DNA of 48,883 nt from a virus: positions 1-48,883 of the IMG/VR virus record IMGVR_UViG_3300027977_001554; one strand, given 5' to 3'. Of the stretch, positions 15,816-24,027 are shown one piece after another. The notes under the pieces are model-generated. The model did not search any database. It worked only from the letters and a program-made list of their open reading frames with translations, and had not been told where the DNA came from. Positions within the stretch are counted from its first letter, which is position 1. The number at the start of each line of letters is the position of its first letter. The translations under genes and the position numbers were made by a program.

Positions 15816-16000
15816 TCCTCTCTTTTTGTTTTTTGAGAATATACCGCTTTTTTAACTTTGTCTCTGCGTCTAATAGAGTTTTTGGTGAATTCTTTTCTTT
15901 GTTTCAACTCCGTCATTAATTTAGTTTTAATCACTTTACTCTTAAAGAGTTTAAGTGCTTTTTCAATTGGGGTTTTGTTATCTACTTTTACAATTAACAT
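15812..16000 (-). CDS. rpsU: Ribosomal protein bS21
   Basis: 62 residues, MLIVKVDNKTPIEKALKLFK..., with the bS21 pattern: short N-terminal strand, ALK-FK helix, a KxR-R helix around position 35, then RRRDKVKKAVY and a basic tail. The ending resembles Bacteroidota S21, which is longer than the proteobacterial form. bS21 sits on the 30S platform next to the 3' end of 16S rRNA; in Bacteroidota it helps hide the anti-Shine-Dalgarno sequence. Phage copies are known and may bias host ribosomes towards phage messages. The gene is alone on the minus strand inside the head-gene cluster, so it is probably transcribed at another time. Confidence 0.85.
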   Translation of the reverse strand: MLIVKVDNKTPIEKALKLFKSKVIKTKLMTELKQRKEFTKNSIRRRDKVKKAVYSQKTKRED

Positions 16001-16074
16001 ATTTTGGTTTTTTTGACATTTACTTAAATTTTACTTATTTTTTATTCAAAAATAAACAAAGAAATATTTTATGA

Positions 16075-16533
16075 ATGAAAAAAGGAAAAACTTCAAAAAT
16101 CCAAGGATTTAAAACCGCTAAGATTTTATATGGAACTGTTGATTCAGTTGAACTGAAATCAATATATCTAAACATACAAACTTGGGTTGAACCTCAACTT
16201 GAACTTGAAAATTGGAATCGTGTAATATTGAATTTATCAAGAAAAGTCAAACACACAATTTACAATAATATAAATACTGAATTATTTGAAAAAAAGTTTA
16301 TTGTTGATTTGGATTTAAGGTCTAGTGGGCTACAAATGGAAAAAAAGTCTTTCCTTAATCTTGAGATTAATTTTTTTCTTAACCAACAAGATATTGATTT
16401 TAAATCAAATAATGTTAAAGAAATCTTAAAGAATCTAACAAAAAAAATTATCCAAGACAATCTTACCAACAATCATTATTTCAATTTTAGTCTAACTAAA
16501 AAGAGTGATAAGTTAATAAATATAAAAACATAA
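16075..16533 (+). CDS. Hypothetical protein upstream of the prohead protease
   Basis: 152 residues with no recognised family. It alternates short strands and helices, for example VDSVELKSIYLNIQTWVEP and FIVDLDLRSSGLQ. There is no signal peptide and no transmembrane segment. An ATG 4 bases upstream (16071) is in another frame and gives a short peptide, so 16075 is taken. It is co-directional with the prohead protease gene that follows 24 bases later. Confidence 0.5.
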   Translation: MKKGKTSKIQGFKTAKILYGTVDSVELKSIYLNIQTWVEPQLELENWNRVILNLSRKVKHTIYNNINTELFEKKFIVDLDLRSSGLQMEKKSFLNLEINFFLNQQDIDFKSNNVKEILKNLTKKIIQDNLTNNHYFNFSLTKKSDKLINIKT

Positions 16534-16541
16534 ATATTTAT
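16534..16541 (+). promoter_or_regulatory. Candidate late promoter element before the prohead protease
   Basis: ATATTTAT just after the upstream stop codon, 16 bases before the ATG at 16558. Confidence 0.55.
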
Positions 16542-16557
16542 TAATAAAAATCACAAA

Positions 16558-17277
16558 ATGAGCTTAAGAATTTTAAATCCTGGTGAATTAGGTAAAGGAA
16601 TATTAATTGAGAATGATGGGTGGGTTTCGCCTAATACAACAATGAATTCTTATATATTGGAAACTAGAAACTTTTTAGACCACTCCAAACCTTTTGAATT
16701 TTATGCCGTTCTACAAAAATATAATACCCCAAATAGAAATGGTAGAATTTATCCTGAAAGGATATTAAAAAGAGAATCTGAAAATTACAAAAAGATGATT
16801 CAAAAAGGCACTTCTCTTTCTGAATTAAATCACCCAGAATCGTCTCTAATTGATTTAGACAGAGCTTCCCACTTAATTACTGAAGTGTGGTGGGAAGGAC
16901 CAGTTTTAATGGGTAAATTAAAACTATTAACAAGTCCTGGATTTCACGAGAGAGGAATTGTATCCACAAAAGGAGATTTAGCGGCAAACTACTTAAGACA
17001 AGGTGTTACTCTTGGTATTTCTTCTCGTGGTGTAGGATCACTTAAAAAGGTTGGGGAACAAAATGAAGTTCAGGATGACTTTGAATTAATTTGTTTTGAC
17101 TTGGTATCTTCTCCATCAACACCTGGTGCTTATCTTTTCTTGAATAAAGAAGATAGAACAAGTTTGGATGAGAATTTGGATGACGATAAAAAAATGTCTG
17201 TTGAGAGAAATGTTGGTCAAAGTGGGAATAAATCACTTGACTTAATGAAAAGATTAAACGATTATTTGGGATATTAA
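16558..17277 (+). CDS. Prohead maturation protease (gp21-like)
   Basis: 239-residue serine protease of the T4 gp21 type, which degrades the scaffold and trims capsid and internal proteins inside the prohead. Visible are the N-terminal FEFYAVLQKYNTPNRNGRIYP block, the catalytic histidine in SELNHPESS (His92), and the catalytic serine in LGISSRGVGS (Ser155 or 156). Also present are the DFELICFDLVSSPSTPGA segment and an acidic C-terminus that is probably self-cleaved. It is placed before the scaffold and capsid genes as in T4. T4 gp21 cuts after (L/I)xE; such sites occur at capsid residue 60 and in several leader peptides in this window. Secure call. Confidence 0.92.
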   Translation: MSLRILNPGELGKGILIENDGWVSPNTTMNSYILETRNFLDHSKPFEFYAVLQKYNTPNRNGRIYPERILKRESENYKKMIQKGTSLSELNHPESSLIDLDRASHLITEVWWEGPVLMGKLKLLTSPGFHERGIVSTKGDLAANYLRQGVTLGISSRGVGSLKKVGEQNEVQDDFELICFDLVSSPSTPGAYLFLNKEDRTSLDENLDDDKKMSVERNVGQSGNKSLDLMKRLNDYLGY

Positions 17278-17306
17278 TTAATATTTTAAAAAAAAATTCT
17301 AAAACT

Positions 17307-17522
17307 ATGGAAGACGGACAAAAATATTTTGTTGCAAAAATTGCTGAAGATTTTGTTGATGATGAAACCGGAAAGGTAAAGAAAATTAAACTTGAAAAAT
17401 TGGTTATGGGATATACCCCAACTGATGTTGAGGCCAAAATAACCAAGGTTTACGAACATTACACAACTGATTGGCGTATTACCGCAATTGTTGAAAGTAA
17501 AATTGATGAGGTGATTGAATAA
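17307..17522 (+). CDS. DUF4494-like small protein
   Basis: 71 residues. The layout YFVAKIAEDFVDDETGKVKK, then TPTDVEAKITK and WRITAIVESKIDEVI, fits DUF4494, a small domain found mainly in Bacteroidota and their phages. Function unknown. It lies between protease and scaffold genes and is closed by a strong terminator. The family match is by eye. Confidence 0.6.
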   Translation: MEDGQKYFVAKIAEDFVDDETGKVKKIKLEKLVMGYTPTDVEAKITKVYEHYTTDWRITAIVESKIDEVIE

Positions 17523-17542
17523 TTAATTCATCAATAATTTTG

Positions 17543-17582
17543 ATAAGGATAATCCAAAAAATGGGTTATCCTTATTTTTTTT
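17543..17582 (+). terminator. Strong intrinsic terminator
   Basis: A 13-bp stem (ATAAGGATAATCC at 17543-17555 with GGGTTATCCTTAT at 17563-17575, one G-T pair), a 7-base loop and a run of T. It separates the protease operon from the scaffold/capsid operon. Confidence 0.88.
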
Positions 17583-17593
17583 GTCCATATACA

Positions 17594-17601
17594 ATATTTA
17601 T
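17594..17601 (+). promoter_or_regulatory. Upstream late promoter element of the scaffold/capsid operon
   Basis: ATATTTAT 12 bases after the terminator. With the copy at 17667 it would give the scaffold and capsid genes two promoters. Confidence 0.45.
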
Positions 17602-17666
17602 GTTATATAAAATAATCTTTTTTGTATGGTATTATCTACAAAAAAATATTTTTTTAAAAAATTAAC

Positions 17667-17674
17667 ATATTTAT
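17667..17674 (+). promoter_or_regulatory. Proximal late promoter element of the scaffold/capsid operon
   Basis: ATATTTAT ends 15 bases before the scaffold ATG at 17690, with an A-rich leader. Confidence 0.6.
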
Positions 17675-17689
17675 ATAATAAAAAACGAA

Positions 17690-19291
17690 ATGGCTGAAAA
17701 TAAATCATTAGTTGAAGAAGCAATACTACAAATGAAAAATTTGGAAGACGTTGTAACTGAAAATGCAAAAGGAATACTTGCCTCAACAATGAGACAAGAA
17801 ATCAAAGAATTGGTAAAAGAATCTCTCAAAGAACAAGACGATGAAGAGGTTGAAGATGAAGAAGATGATATGGACATAGAAGATGATGTGGACATTGATG
17901 ACGCCTCTATGGATTTAGAGGACGATGATATGGATATTGAAGACGATATGGATATGTCAGAACCGAATATGGAGGTTGATACAATAGACCTAACAAAACA
18001 ACCAGCTTCAGAAGTTTTAAGAGTATTCAAACTTTTAAGTCCTGAAGATGAAATCGTTGTAACCAAAGATACTGCGGGCAACATAAACTTAAAAGACAAT
18101 GAAACAAATAAAGAGTATATGATTGTTAGCGAAGGTATGGATGAATACGATGAATACGATGAAATGTATCATTCTAATGAAATGATGGAAATGGACGATA
18201 TGGACATGGATATGATGGAAATGGACGATATGGACATGGATATGATGGAAATGGACGATATGGGTTATGGTATGAATCATCAATACGATGAAGAAGAAGA
18301 AACTTTATACGAAATTGAAATGGATGACTCTGATGTTGAATCAGCATTTGAAGATGAATTTGGAGAAGGTTTTGAAGAAGAAGAAAATTATTCAGACGAG
18401 GAATTCTTTGAAGATTTTGAAGAGGAAGAAAATTATTCAGACGAGGAATTCTTTGAAGGTTTTGAAGAGGAAGAAAATTATTCAGACGAGGAATTCTTTG
18501 AAGGTTTTGAAGAGGAAGAAGACAATGAATTTATGACGGAATCAAAAAAATCCACAAAAAAACCAAAAGGTATGGGTTTTGGCTCAGCATCTAAATTTAA
18601 GTATTCTAGTAAAACTACTGATTACCCAACTAAAAAACAACCACAAGGCACTAGAGGTGTAGGTATGGGTAAACCTAAAAAAGATATTTACAAATCTGAT
18701 TCTCCAAGTTTTGATGGTGAGTTTTCAAAGAAACCAACATCATCAAGAAAAGAAAATATGGCTAAACCAATGAAACCAATGATGAAAAAAATGGAAACAA
18801 AGGAAGCGTCACGTACTTTAGGAAATGGTAAATATTGGGGTAGAGAAGGTCTTCCGAAACCAAAAGCCGCACCACGTCACATCAGAAAAGAATCTATTGA
18901 CAATTCTGAACTTGAAATCCTTAGAGAAAAAAATGAAGAGTATAGAAAAGCATTAAATATTTTTAGAACTAAACTTGATGAAGTTGCAATCTTCAATTCT
19001 AATTTGGCGTACGCAACTAGATTGTTTACAGAACATTCAACTTCAAAACAAGAAAAAATTAATATTCTACAAAGATTTGATGGTGTTGAAACTCTTAAAG
19101 AATCAAAAAATCTATACAAAGTATTAAAAGACGAACTAACAAGTTCAAAACCTCAACAAGTTAATGAATCAGTTGAAAGGACAATTCAAAAATCACCTTC
19201 AACAGGTTCAGCGATTAACTTAATTGAATCAAAAACATACGAAAATCCCCAATTCCTAAGAATGAAGGATTTGATGTCTAAATTAAAATAA
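17690..19291 (+). CDS. Prohead core scaffolding protein (gp22-like)
   Basis: 533 residues, placed directly before the capsid gene as T4 gene 22 is. The N-terminus is helical (about 1-45). A very acidic middle (about 45-285) is built from repeats rich in Asp, Glu and Met, then a basic Lys/Pro-rich linker (about 285-395). The C-terminal coiled region (about 405-490, ELEILREKNEEYRKALNIF and onwards) resembles the end of gp22-like scaffolds. Scaffolds of this type fill the prohead and are digested by the gp21 protease. Two tandem DNA repeats (30 and 45 bp) expand the acidic part. Eighteen bases separate it from the capsid gene. The assignment rests on position, C-terminal similarity and composition. 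Confidence 0.8.
   Translation: MAENKSLVEEAILQMKNLEDVVTENAKGILASTMRQEIKELVKESLKEQDDEEVEDEEDDMDIEDDVDIDDASMDLEDDDMDIEDDMDMSEPNMEVDTIDLTKQPASEVLRVFKLLSPEDEIVVTKDTAGNINLKDNETNKEYMIVSEGMDEYDEYDEMYHSNEMMEMDDMDMDMMEMDDMDMDMMEMDDMGYGMNHQYDEEEETLYEIEMDDSDVESAFEDEFGEGFEEEENYSDEEFFEDFEEEENYSDEEFFEGFEEEENYSDEEFFEGFEEEEDNEFMTESKKSTKKPKGMGFGSASKFKYSSKTTDYPTKKQPQGTRGVGMGKPKKDIYKSDSPSFDGEFSKKPTSSRKENMAKPMKPMMKKMETKEASRTLGNGKYWGREGLPKPKAAPRHIRKESIDNSELEILREKNEEYRKALNIFRTKLDEVAIFNSNLAYATRLFTEHSTSKQEKINILQRFDGVETLKESKNLYKVLKDELTSSKPQQVNESVERTIQKSPSTGSAINLIESKTYENPQFLRMKDLMSKLK
18191..18263 (+). repeat. 30-bp tandem repeat in the scaffold gene
   Basis: Two full identical copies (18191-18220, 18221-18250) and a partial third. 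The unit encodes MDDMDMDMME. Length changes in whole units keep the reading frame. Confidence 0.85.
18368..18520 (+). repeat. 45-bp tandem repeat in the scaffold gene
   Basis: Three near-identical copies (18368-18412, 18413-18457, 18458-18502) and a partial fourth, encoding a unit like GFEEEENYSDEEFFE. The copies differ at only one or two positions, so the expansion is recent. Confidence 0.85.
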
Positions 19292-19308
19292 ACAAAAACA
19301 AATACAAA

Positions 19309-21162
19309 ATGGGAGCATTATTAGAAAGCGGTCTTGTTGGTAATATTGGTTTGAAACACCTTAAAGTTATCAAAGAAGATACAATTAACAAATGGGATAG
19401 ATTAGGATTCCTTGATGGCCTTAGAGGTCACCTAAAAGAAAACGTAGCTCAGTTATATGAAAACCAAGCTTCATACTTAATCAATGAGGCGACTTCTGAC
19501 GCAAGCTCAGGTTCTTTTGAAACTGTAGTATTTCCAATCCTTAGACGTGTATTCTCTAAATTATTGGCGAATGATATCGTATCTGTACAAGCAATGAACT
19601 TACCTATCGGTAAATTGTTCTACTTCGTACCTAAAATCCAAGGTTATGCTTCGGGTGGAACTGGTTCGGACACTTACGCTGAACACTATTCACCTCTTGG
19701 AGCTCCAGGTAACTATCCTGGACAAGGAGTTGGATTTAATACTGGTTACGAAGGCACTGGAGCATTTGCAAAAAATCTTTATGATTTGTTTTATGAAGGT
19801 AGTGAACCTGGTCTAGAACCAGCTGGTCTTTTTGATTACTCAAAAGGTGCATGGACAGCAATTTCTCAAAACACTCAACTAGTTCAGTGGTCAAATGGTT
19901 CACTTGTTGAATCGACAGGTATTACTCAAACTCAAGTTGGTATTAGAAAAATTTTGATGAAACTTTGTGGATGGAATTCTTATCAAGGATGGGGTAAACT
20001 TGTCGGACCTGATGGTGCTGAAGTTGATTCTGAAACATTCTTAGCTGACCTTAAAATTATTGCAACTTCAAATTTCTCTGTTGAAGCATCGCCATGTCCT
20101 ATTACGGTCGGTCAACCACTTTTATTCCGTGTTGTAACACAACAATATGGTAAATCAATTGTAAATCCAACATCAAGAAGAGTTCAAACAACTTTTCCAA
20201 CAGGAACAGCTTCTGGTGCTGGAAATGGTGGTTCTTTTGAAAGTGTTTGTGACCCTGAAGGTTGTATCTATTTAGAAGTTGATTTATCATGTCCGGTTTG
20301 TGCTGATTGTGATTCGTCTACTTTAGATGGTTACACAGGTACAACTATTCTTTCTGCATCATCAGCTAGTTCATTTACTGCGGTATGGAGAAGATACCAA
20401 GAACTTGAATTTGAAGATAAAATTGGTGAAGTTTCTTTTGACCTTGAATCTGTAACTGTTTCTGTGTCTGAAAGAAAACTTAGAGCACAATGGTCACCTG
20501 AATTAGCTCAAGACGTTGCGGCATTCCACAACATTGACGCTGAAGCAGAATTGACTGCATTGTTATCTGAACAAGTTGCGGCTGAAATTGACCGTGAAAT
20601 CCTTCGTGATTTACGTAAAGGTGCTGCTTGGAATTTAAGATGGGATTACAACGGATGGAGAAGAATTTCTCAAACAACTTCTTACACTCAAAAAGATTGG
20701 AATCAAACTTTGATTACAGCAATCAACCAATTGTCAGCTCAAATCCACAAATCAACTCTTAGAGGTGGTGCTAACTGGATTGTTGTTTCTTCTGAGGTTT
20801 CTGCAATCTTTGATGACCTTGAATACTTCCACGTATCAAATGCTTCTCCTGAACAAGACCAATACAATATGGGTATTGAAAGAGTAGGAACATTGGCTGG
20901 TAGATACCAAGTATATCGTGACCCTTACTTCCCACCTAACCAAGTGTTAATCGGACATAAAGGAACATCATTGTTAGATACTGGTTATATCTATGCTCCG
21001 TATGTGCCACTTCAATTGACACCTACAATGTATAATCCATTTAACTTTACTCCTATCAAGGGTATTATGACAAGATACGCGAAGAAAATGGTTAATAATA
21101 GATTTTATGGACGTATTACAGTTGATGGTGTTAGAACATTTGACTTACAAGAATTGAGATAA
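19309..21162 (+). CDS. Major capsid protein (gp23-like)
   Basis: 617 residues, HK97-fold major capsid protein of the T4 type. The N-terminal 60 residues form the propeptide. A gp21-type cleavage site YLINE|A lies at residue 60, matching T4 gp23, which is cut at residue 65. The SFETVVFPILRRVF helix and NDIVSVQAMNLPIGKLFYF follow as in gp23. A region of about 190 residues after 110, with a cysteine-rich loop (CPVCADCD, about 332-339), is probably an insertion domain. The C-terminal part contains ELAQDVAAFHNIDAEAELTALL, the typical gp23 block, and ends in VDGVRTFDLQELR. Codon use is less AT-extreme than in the neighbours, as expected for a highly expressed gene. Secure call. Confidence 0.95.
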   Translation: MGALLESGLVGNIGLKHLKVIKEDTINKWDRLGFLDGLRGHLKENVAQLYENQASYLINEATSDASSGSFETVVFPILRRVFSKLLANDIVSVQAMNLPIGKLFYFVPKIQGYASGGTGSDTYAEHYSPLGAPGNYPGQGVGFNTGYEGTGAFAKNLYDLFYEGSEPGLEPAGLFDYSKGAWTAISQNTQLVQWSNGSLVESTGITQTQVGIRKILMKLCGWNSYQGWGKLVGPDGAEVDSETFLADLKIIATSNFSVEASPCPITVGQPLLFRVVTQQYGKSIVNPTSRRVQTTFPTGTASGAGNGGSFESVCDPEGCIYLEVDLSCPVCADCDSSTLDGYTGTTILSASSASSFTAVWRRYQELEFEDKIGEVSFDLESVTVSVSERKLRAQWSPELAQDVAAFHNIDAEAELTALLSEQVAAEIDREILRDLRKGAAWNLRWDYNGWRRISQTTSYTQKDWNQTLITAINQLSAQIHKSTLRGGANWIVVSSEVSAIFDDLEYFHVSNASPEQDQYNMGIERVGTLAGRYQVYRDPYFPPNQVLIGHKGTSLLDTGYIYAPYVPLQLTPTMYNPFNFTPIKGIMTRYAKKMVNNRFYGRITVDGVRTFDLQELR

Positions 21163-21184
21163 TCAATCATAGTTAATATTGATG

Positions 21185-21215
21185 AGAGGGACAAGTTTTT
21201 GTCCCTCTTTTTTTT
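21185..21215 (+). terminator. Intrinsic terminator after the capsid gene
   Basis: AGAGGGACAA (21185-21194) pairs with TTGTCCCTCT (21199-21208) around a 4-base loop, followed by a T run. A strong stop for the scaffold/capsid transcript. Confidence 0.9.
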
Positions 21216-21244
21216 ATGGGTTAAAATTAAATGGATTGACTTAG

Positions 21245-21252
21245 ATATTTAT
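21245..21252 (+). promoter_or_regulatory. Candidate late promoter element before the endonuclease
   Basis: ATATTTAT ending 23 bases before the ATG at 21276. Confidence 0.5.
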
Positions 21253-21275
21253 TTATATATAATTAAATAAAAACT

Positions 21276-22979
21276 ATGTCATTAACAATACCACAGATAG
21301 ATAACATTATAGAACTCTATACCAATCAAGGATATTCTACTCATAAATTGGCAGAACTTTATAAAGTTGGTCATAGAAAAATTAGTCAAATATTAAAAGA
21401 TAATAATGTTGAGATTAAAAAAAGGGGCGGTCAAATTAAGATTGGTAATAGTAATGATTTAGAAAAATCTAAGGTTAACAAATATACATCAGAGGATAAG
21501 GAACTTATTGCTAAATGTAAGAAAACAAGTATTACAATAAATGACCCCAACAATTTATCAGGTAAATTAACAAAACACATCATAGAAATATATGGTGATG
21601 TTAATATTCCAACAAACACTTATCAAAGAAAAAAATATGAACAAATTAATGGTAAAAAGTGGTTTGAGGAGTATTTTGATATTATAGAAGTTGACAAAGA
21701 TGTTAAAAGAAAATGTAATTTATGTGATTGGGGAACAACTGACATATATAATAAATCAGGTTGTTTTACCAATCATATTGAAAATGAACATAAGATTACT
21801 CTTGATGAATATTTATTCCAATTCCCAAATGATATACAGTACCACCACAATTACATTAAAAGAACTGATAGAGAGAAAGAGTTATTGTTGGAAGAAAACT
21901 TCGTAATATGTCAATTGTGTAATGAAAAGATGAAGGGTATATCAAATACACATCTAAAGAATAAACACAACATAAGTGTTGAAGAATACAAACTAAAATT
22001 TCCAAACTCTAAAATTGTATCTGAGTCTACCTCTAATATTTTGAGTGAACTTATTAAAGAAACTAATATTAATTTTCAACCAACTTGGACATCAAAAGGT
22101 GAAACTGAAATTAAGGAGTTTATTGAGGGTTTAGGGTTTGAGATATATAAGGGTAAAAATAGAAAACTATTGGAAGGTAAAGAAATTGATTTAATTATAC
22201 CCTCAGTTAAAGTTGCAATAGAATATAATGGTTTATATTACCATACTGAAAATATGGGTAAGAATTCAGTTTATCATTTAAATAAAACTTTAGCGTGTAA
22301 TCAGTTAGGTTATAAACTAATTCATATTTTTGAAGATGAGTGGGTTGTGAATAAAGAATTGACTAAATCAAAACTAAAACATATTCTTAGTGTAAGTGAT
22401 GGGATTAAAATTGGGGCAAGAAAAGTTGTAGTGAATAAAATATCCAAAGAAGATAAATCATATTTTTTGGATGTGAGTCATATTCAAGGGAATGATAAAT
22501 CTGACATATTTTATGGCGCTTATTATAATGAGATTTTGGTTGGTGTTATGACATTTAATAGTCAAAGAAATATGACAAAGAATATTGAAGGTGAATATGA
22601 ATTAAGTAGATTCTCAACAAGACAAGAATATGTCATAAGTGGATTGGCTTCTAAAATATTAAAACAATTTATTAATGATTATTCTCCAAGTAGTATAATA
22701 AGTTTTGCAGATAGAAGATGGACTACCAATGGAAACAATAATATGTATACAAAATTAGGATTTGAATTGGTATCAATATTGAAACCTACATATTTTTATT
22801 ATTCGTCAAAGATGAATAGATATAAAAGATATCATAAATTTTCTTTTGGGAAGAATAGTCTTAAAAAGAAATATAATGAAATTGATTTTACCAAAAGTGA
22901 AAGTGAACTTACAAAAGAGTTGGGATACTCCAAGATATGGGATTGTGGTTTATTTAAGTATCGGATTAATTTTTATTGA
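21276..22979 (+). CDS. Free-standing homing endonuclease downstream of the capsid gene
   Basis: 567 residues. The N-terminus is a helix-turn-helix (STHKLAELYKVGHRKISQIL, 21-40). Two C2H2-like fingers follow: CNLCDWG...H...H (about 147-172) and CQLCNEKM...H...H (about 213-235). The nuclease core is Vsr/PD-(D/E)xK-like: GKEIDLIIPSVKVAIEYNGL then YYHTE, and GYKLIHIFEDEW. The C-terminal 190 residues contain a region with VGVMTF and LSRFSTRQEYVISG that may be GNAT-like. The architecture is common among phage-borne mobile endonucleases. It stands alone between a terminator and the next late promoter, as expected for an insertion behind the capsid gene. The target site is unknown. Confidence 0.8.
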   Translation: MSLTIPQIDNIIELYTNQGYSTHKLAELYKVGHRKISQILKDNNVEIKKRGGQIKIGNSNDLEKSKVNKYTSEDKELIAKCKKTSITINDPNNLSGKLTKHIIEIYGDVNIPTNTYQRKKYEQINGKKWFEEYFDIIEVDKDVKRKCNLCDWGTTDIYNKSGCFTNHIENEHKITLDEYLFQFPNDIQYHHNYIKRTDREKELLLEENFVICQLCNEKMKGISNTHLKNKHNISVEEYKLKFPNSKIVSESTSNILSELIKETNINFQPTWTSKGETEIKEFIEGLGFEIYKGKNRKLLEGKEIDLIIPSVKVAIEYNGLYYHTENMGKNSVYHLNKTLACNQLGYKLIHIFEDEWVVNKELTKSKLKHILSVSDGIKIGARKVVVNKISKEDKSYFLDVSHIQGNDKSDIFYGAYYNEILVGVMTFNSQRNMTKNIEGEYELSRFSTRQEYVISGLASKILKQFINDYSPSSIISFADRRWTTNGNNNMYTKLGFELVSILKPTYFYYSSKMNRYKRYHKFSFGKNSLKKKYNEIDFTKSESELTKELGYSKIWDCGLFKYRINFY

Positions 22980-22986
22980 AATTAAG

Positions 22987-22994
22987 ATATTTAT
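22987..22994 (+). promoter_or_regulatory. Candidate late promoter element
   Basis: ATATTTAT, 18 bases before the ATG at 23013. Confidence 0.55.
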
Positions 22995-23012
22995 AATAAA
23001 AAATTAATTACT

Positions 23013-24023
23013 ATGAAAAAATTATATTATTTAGATGAATCTGAAAAAGATAGGATTTTGAATTTACATAACAAACATAAGGGAAATTTGTTGAATGAAC
23101 AAGCACCATATGAGATACAACAAGACGGTGGTGGTTGGACAGATTCGGCTAAAACCCAATTTAATGCTAAATTAAATAATTTTGGTACTGGAAGAGGAGC
23201 ATTTACAACTGGGATTATTGATTTTTGTAAAAAAGAATATGATAAATCTTTCCCAAAAGGACCAAGTTTAGAGTTATCAGATATTCAAAAATTAACTAGT
23301 AATATTACTAGTGCAGCAAGAAAAGGTTCAATTAGTACTTTTGGTGTAACTAATGGTAGAGGTATGAGTGAAGACGCAGTTAAAGAATTTGTAACTAATT
23401 TGCAGGCTTTTAATAATATGGCAAATGTATGTTATTCAGTTGCAAATATAAGTACACGTGGTACTGTAGTGTCTGGTTATGAAAATATATTTGATACATT
23501 TGATGAAATTTATGCAAATGAAGGTAATTATGGTTACAAAAATGCAATTCTTGAAAATTTAAAATATTTAGCAGGTAAAACAAAAGTAATTGTGGATGAC
23601 GCGACTAATCTTGACGCTTGTTTGAAAGTAAATAAAAATTTAACAAACAAAGAAGGCTCCCCTTGGTATTCTTACACAGTTCAGGGAAGAATATATAACT
23701 ATGCTGTGGATGGGGATTGGTATAGCACTGATACAAATACAGAAAATAGAGACCCCAAAACAGTAAAAACATATTATAAATTTACTTGTGACGAAAACAA
23801 TAAAATAATCCATACGATTGATAAAACAAAAAATGTAAATGTTGTTACTGCTGAAGGTGGCGGAGGTGGCGGAGATACTTATCCGGTTGCTGAAGGACAT
23901 GTCTTTAACTCAGCAATGCCTAAGGCAACCTTAGATGCGATAAGAGCTAAAACAGGTAGTAGAGATACTGGACCAAAGTTAACCCAAAATGATATAAACT
24001 TAATTAATTCAAAATTTAAATAA
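23013..24023 (+). CDS. Unknown protein with leader peptide, probable packaged or virion protein
   Basis: 336 residues. It begins with a leader of the form MKKLYYLDESEKDRILNLH ending LLNE|Q (27-29), closely similar to the start of the next gene. The rest is not recognised; it includes VTNGRGMSEDAVKEF and a glycine-rich linker (AEGGGGGGD, about 285-293) before a C-terminal segment of about 40 residues. There is no hydrophobic signal peptide or membrane segment. The leader ends in a motif that the gp21-like protease could cut, so delivery into the prohead is suggested; that is inference. Confidence 0.55.
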   Translation: MKKLYYLDESEKDRILNLHNKHKGNLLNEQAPYEIQQDGGGWTDSAKTQFNAKLNNFGTGRGAFTTGIIDFCKKEYDKSFPKGPSLELSDIQKLTSNITSAARKGSISTFGVTNGRGMSEDAVKEFVTNLQAFNNMANVCYSVANISTRGTVVSGYENIFDTFDEIYANEGNYGYKNAILENLKYLAGKTKVIVDDATNLDACLKVNKNLTNKEGSPWYSYTVQGRIYNYAVDGDWYSTDTNTENRDPKTVKTYYKFTCDENNKIIHTIDKTKNVNVVTAEGGGGGGDTYPVAEGHVFNSAMPKATLDAIRAKTGSRDTGPKLTQNDINLINSKFK

Positions 24024-24027
24024 AAAT

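Noticed and set aside
17042-17446. Minus-strand 134-residue frame across the protease/DUF4494 junction
   Set aside because: It is antisense to the well-supported protease and DUF4494-like genes and has no recognisable domain.
18089-18283. Minus-strand open frame rich in His and Ile opposite the scaffold repeats
   Set aside because: It is the shadow of the GAT/ATG-rich acidic repeats of the scaffold gene; the composition follows from the repeat, and no promoter or start context supports it.
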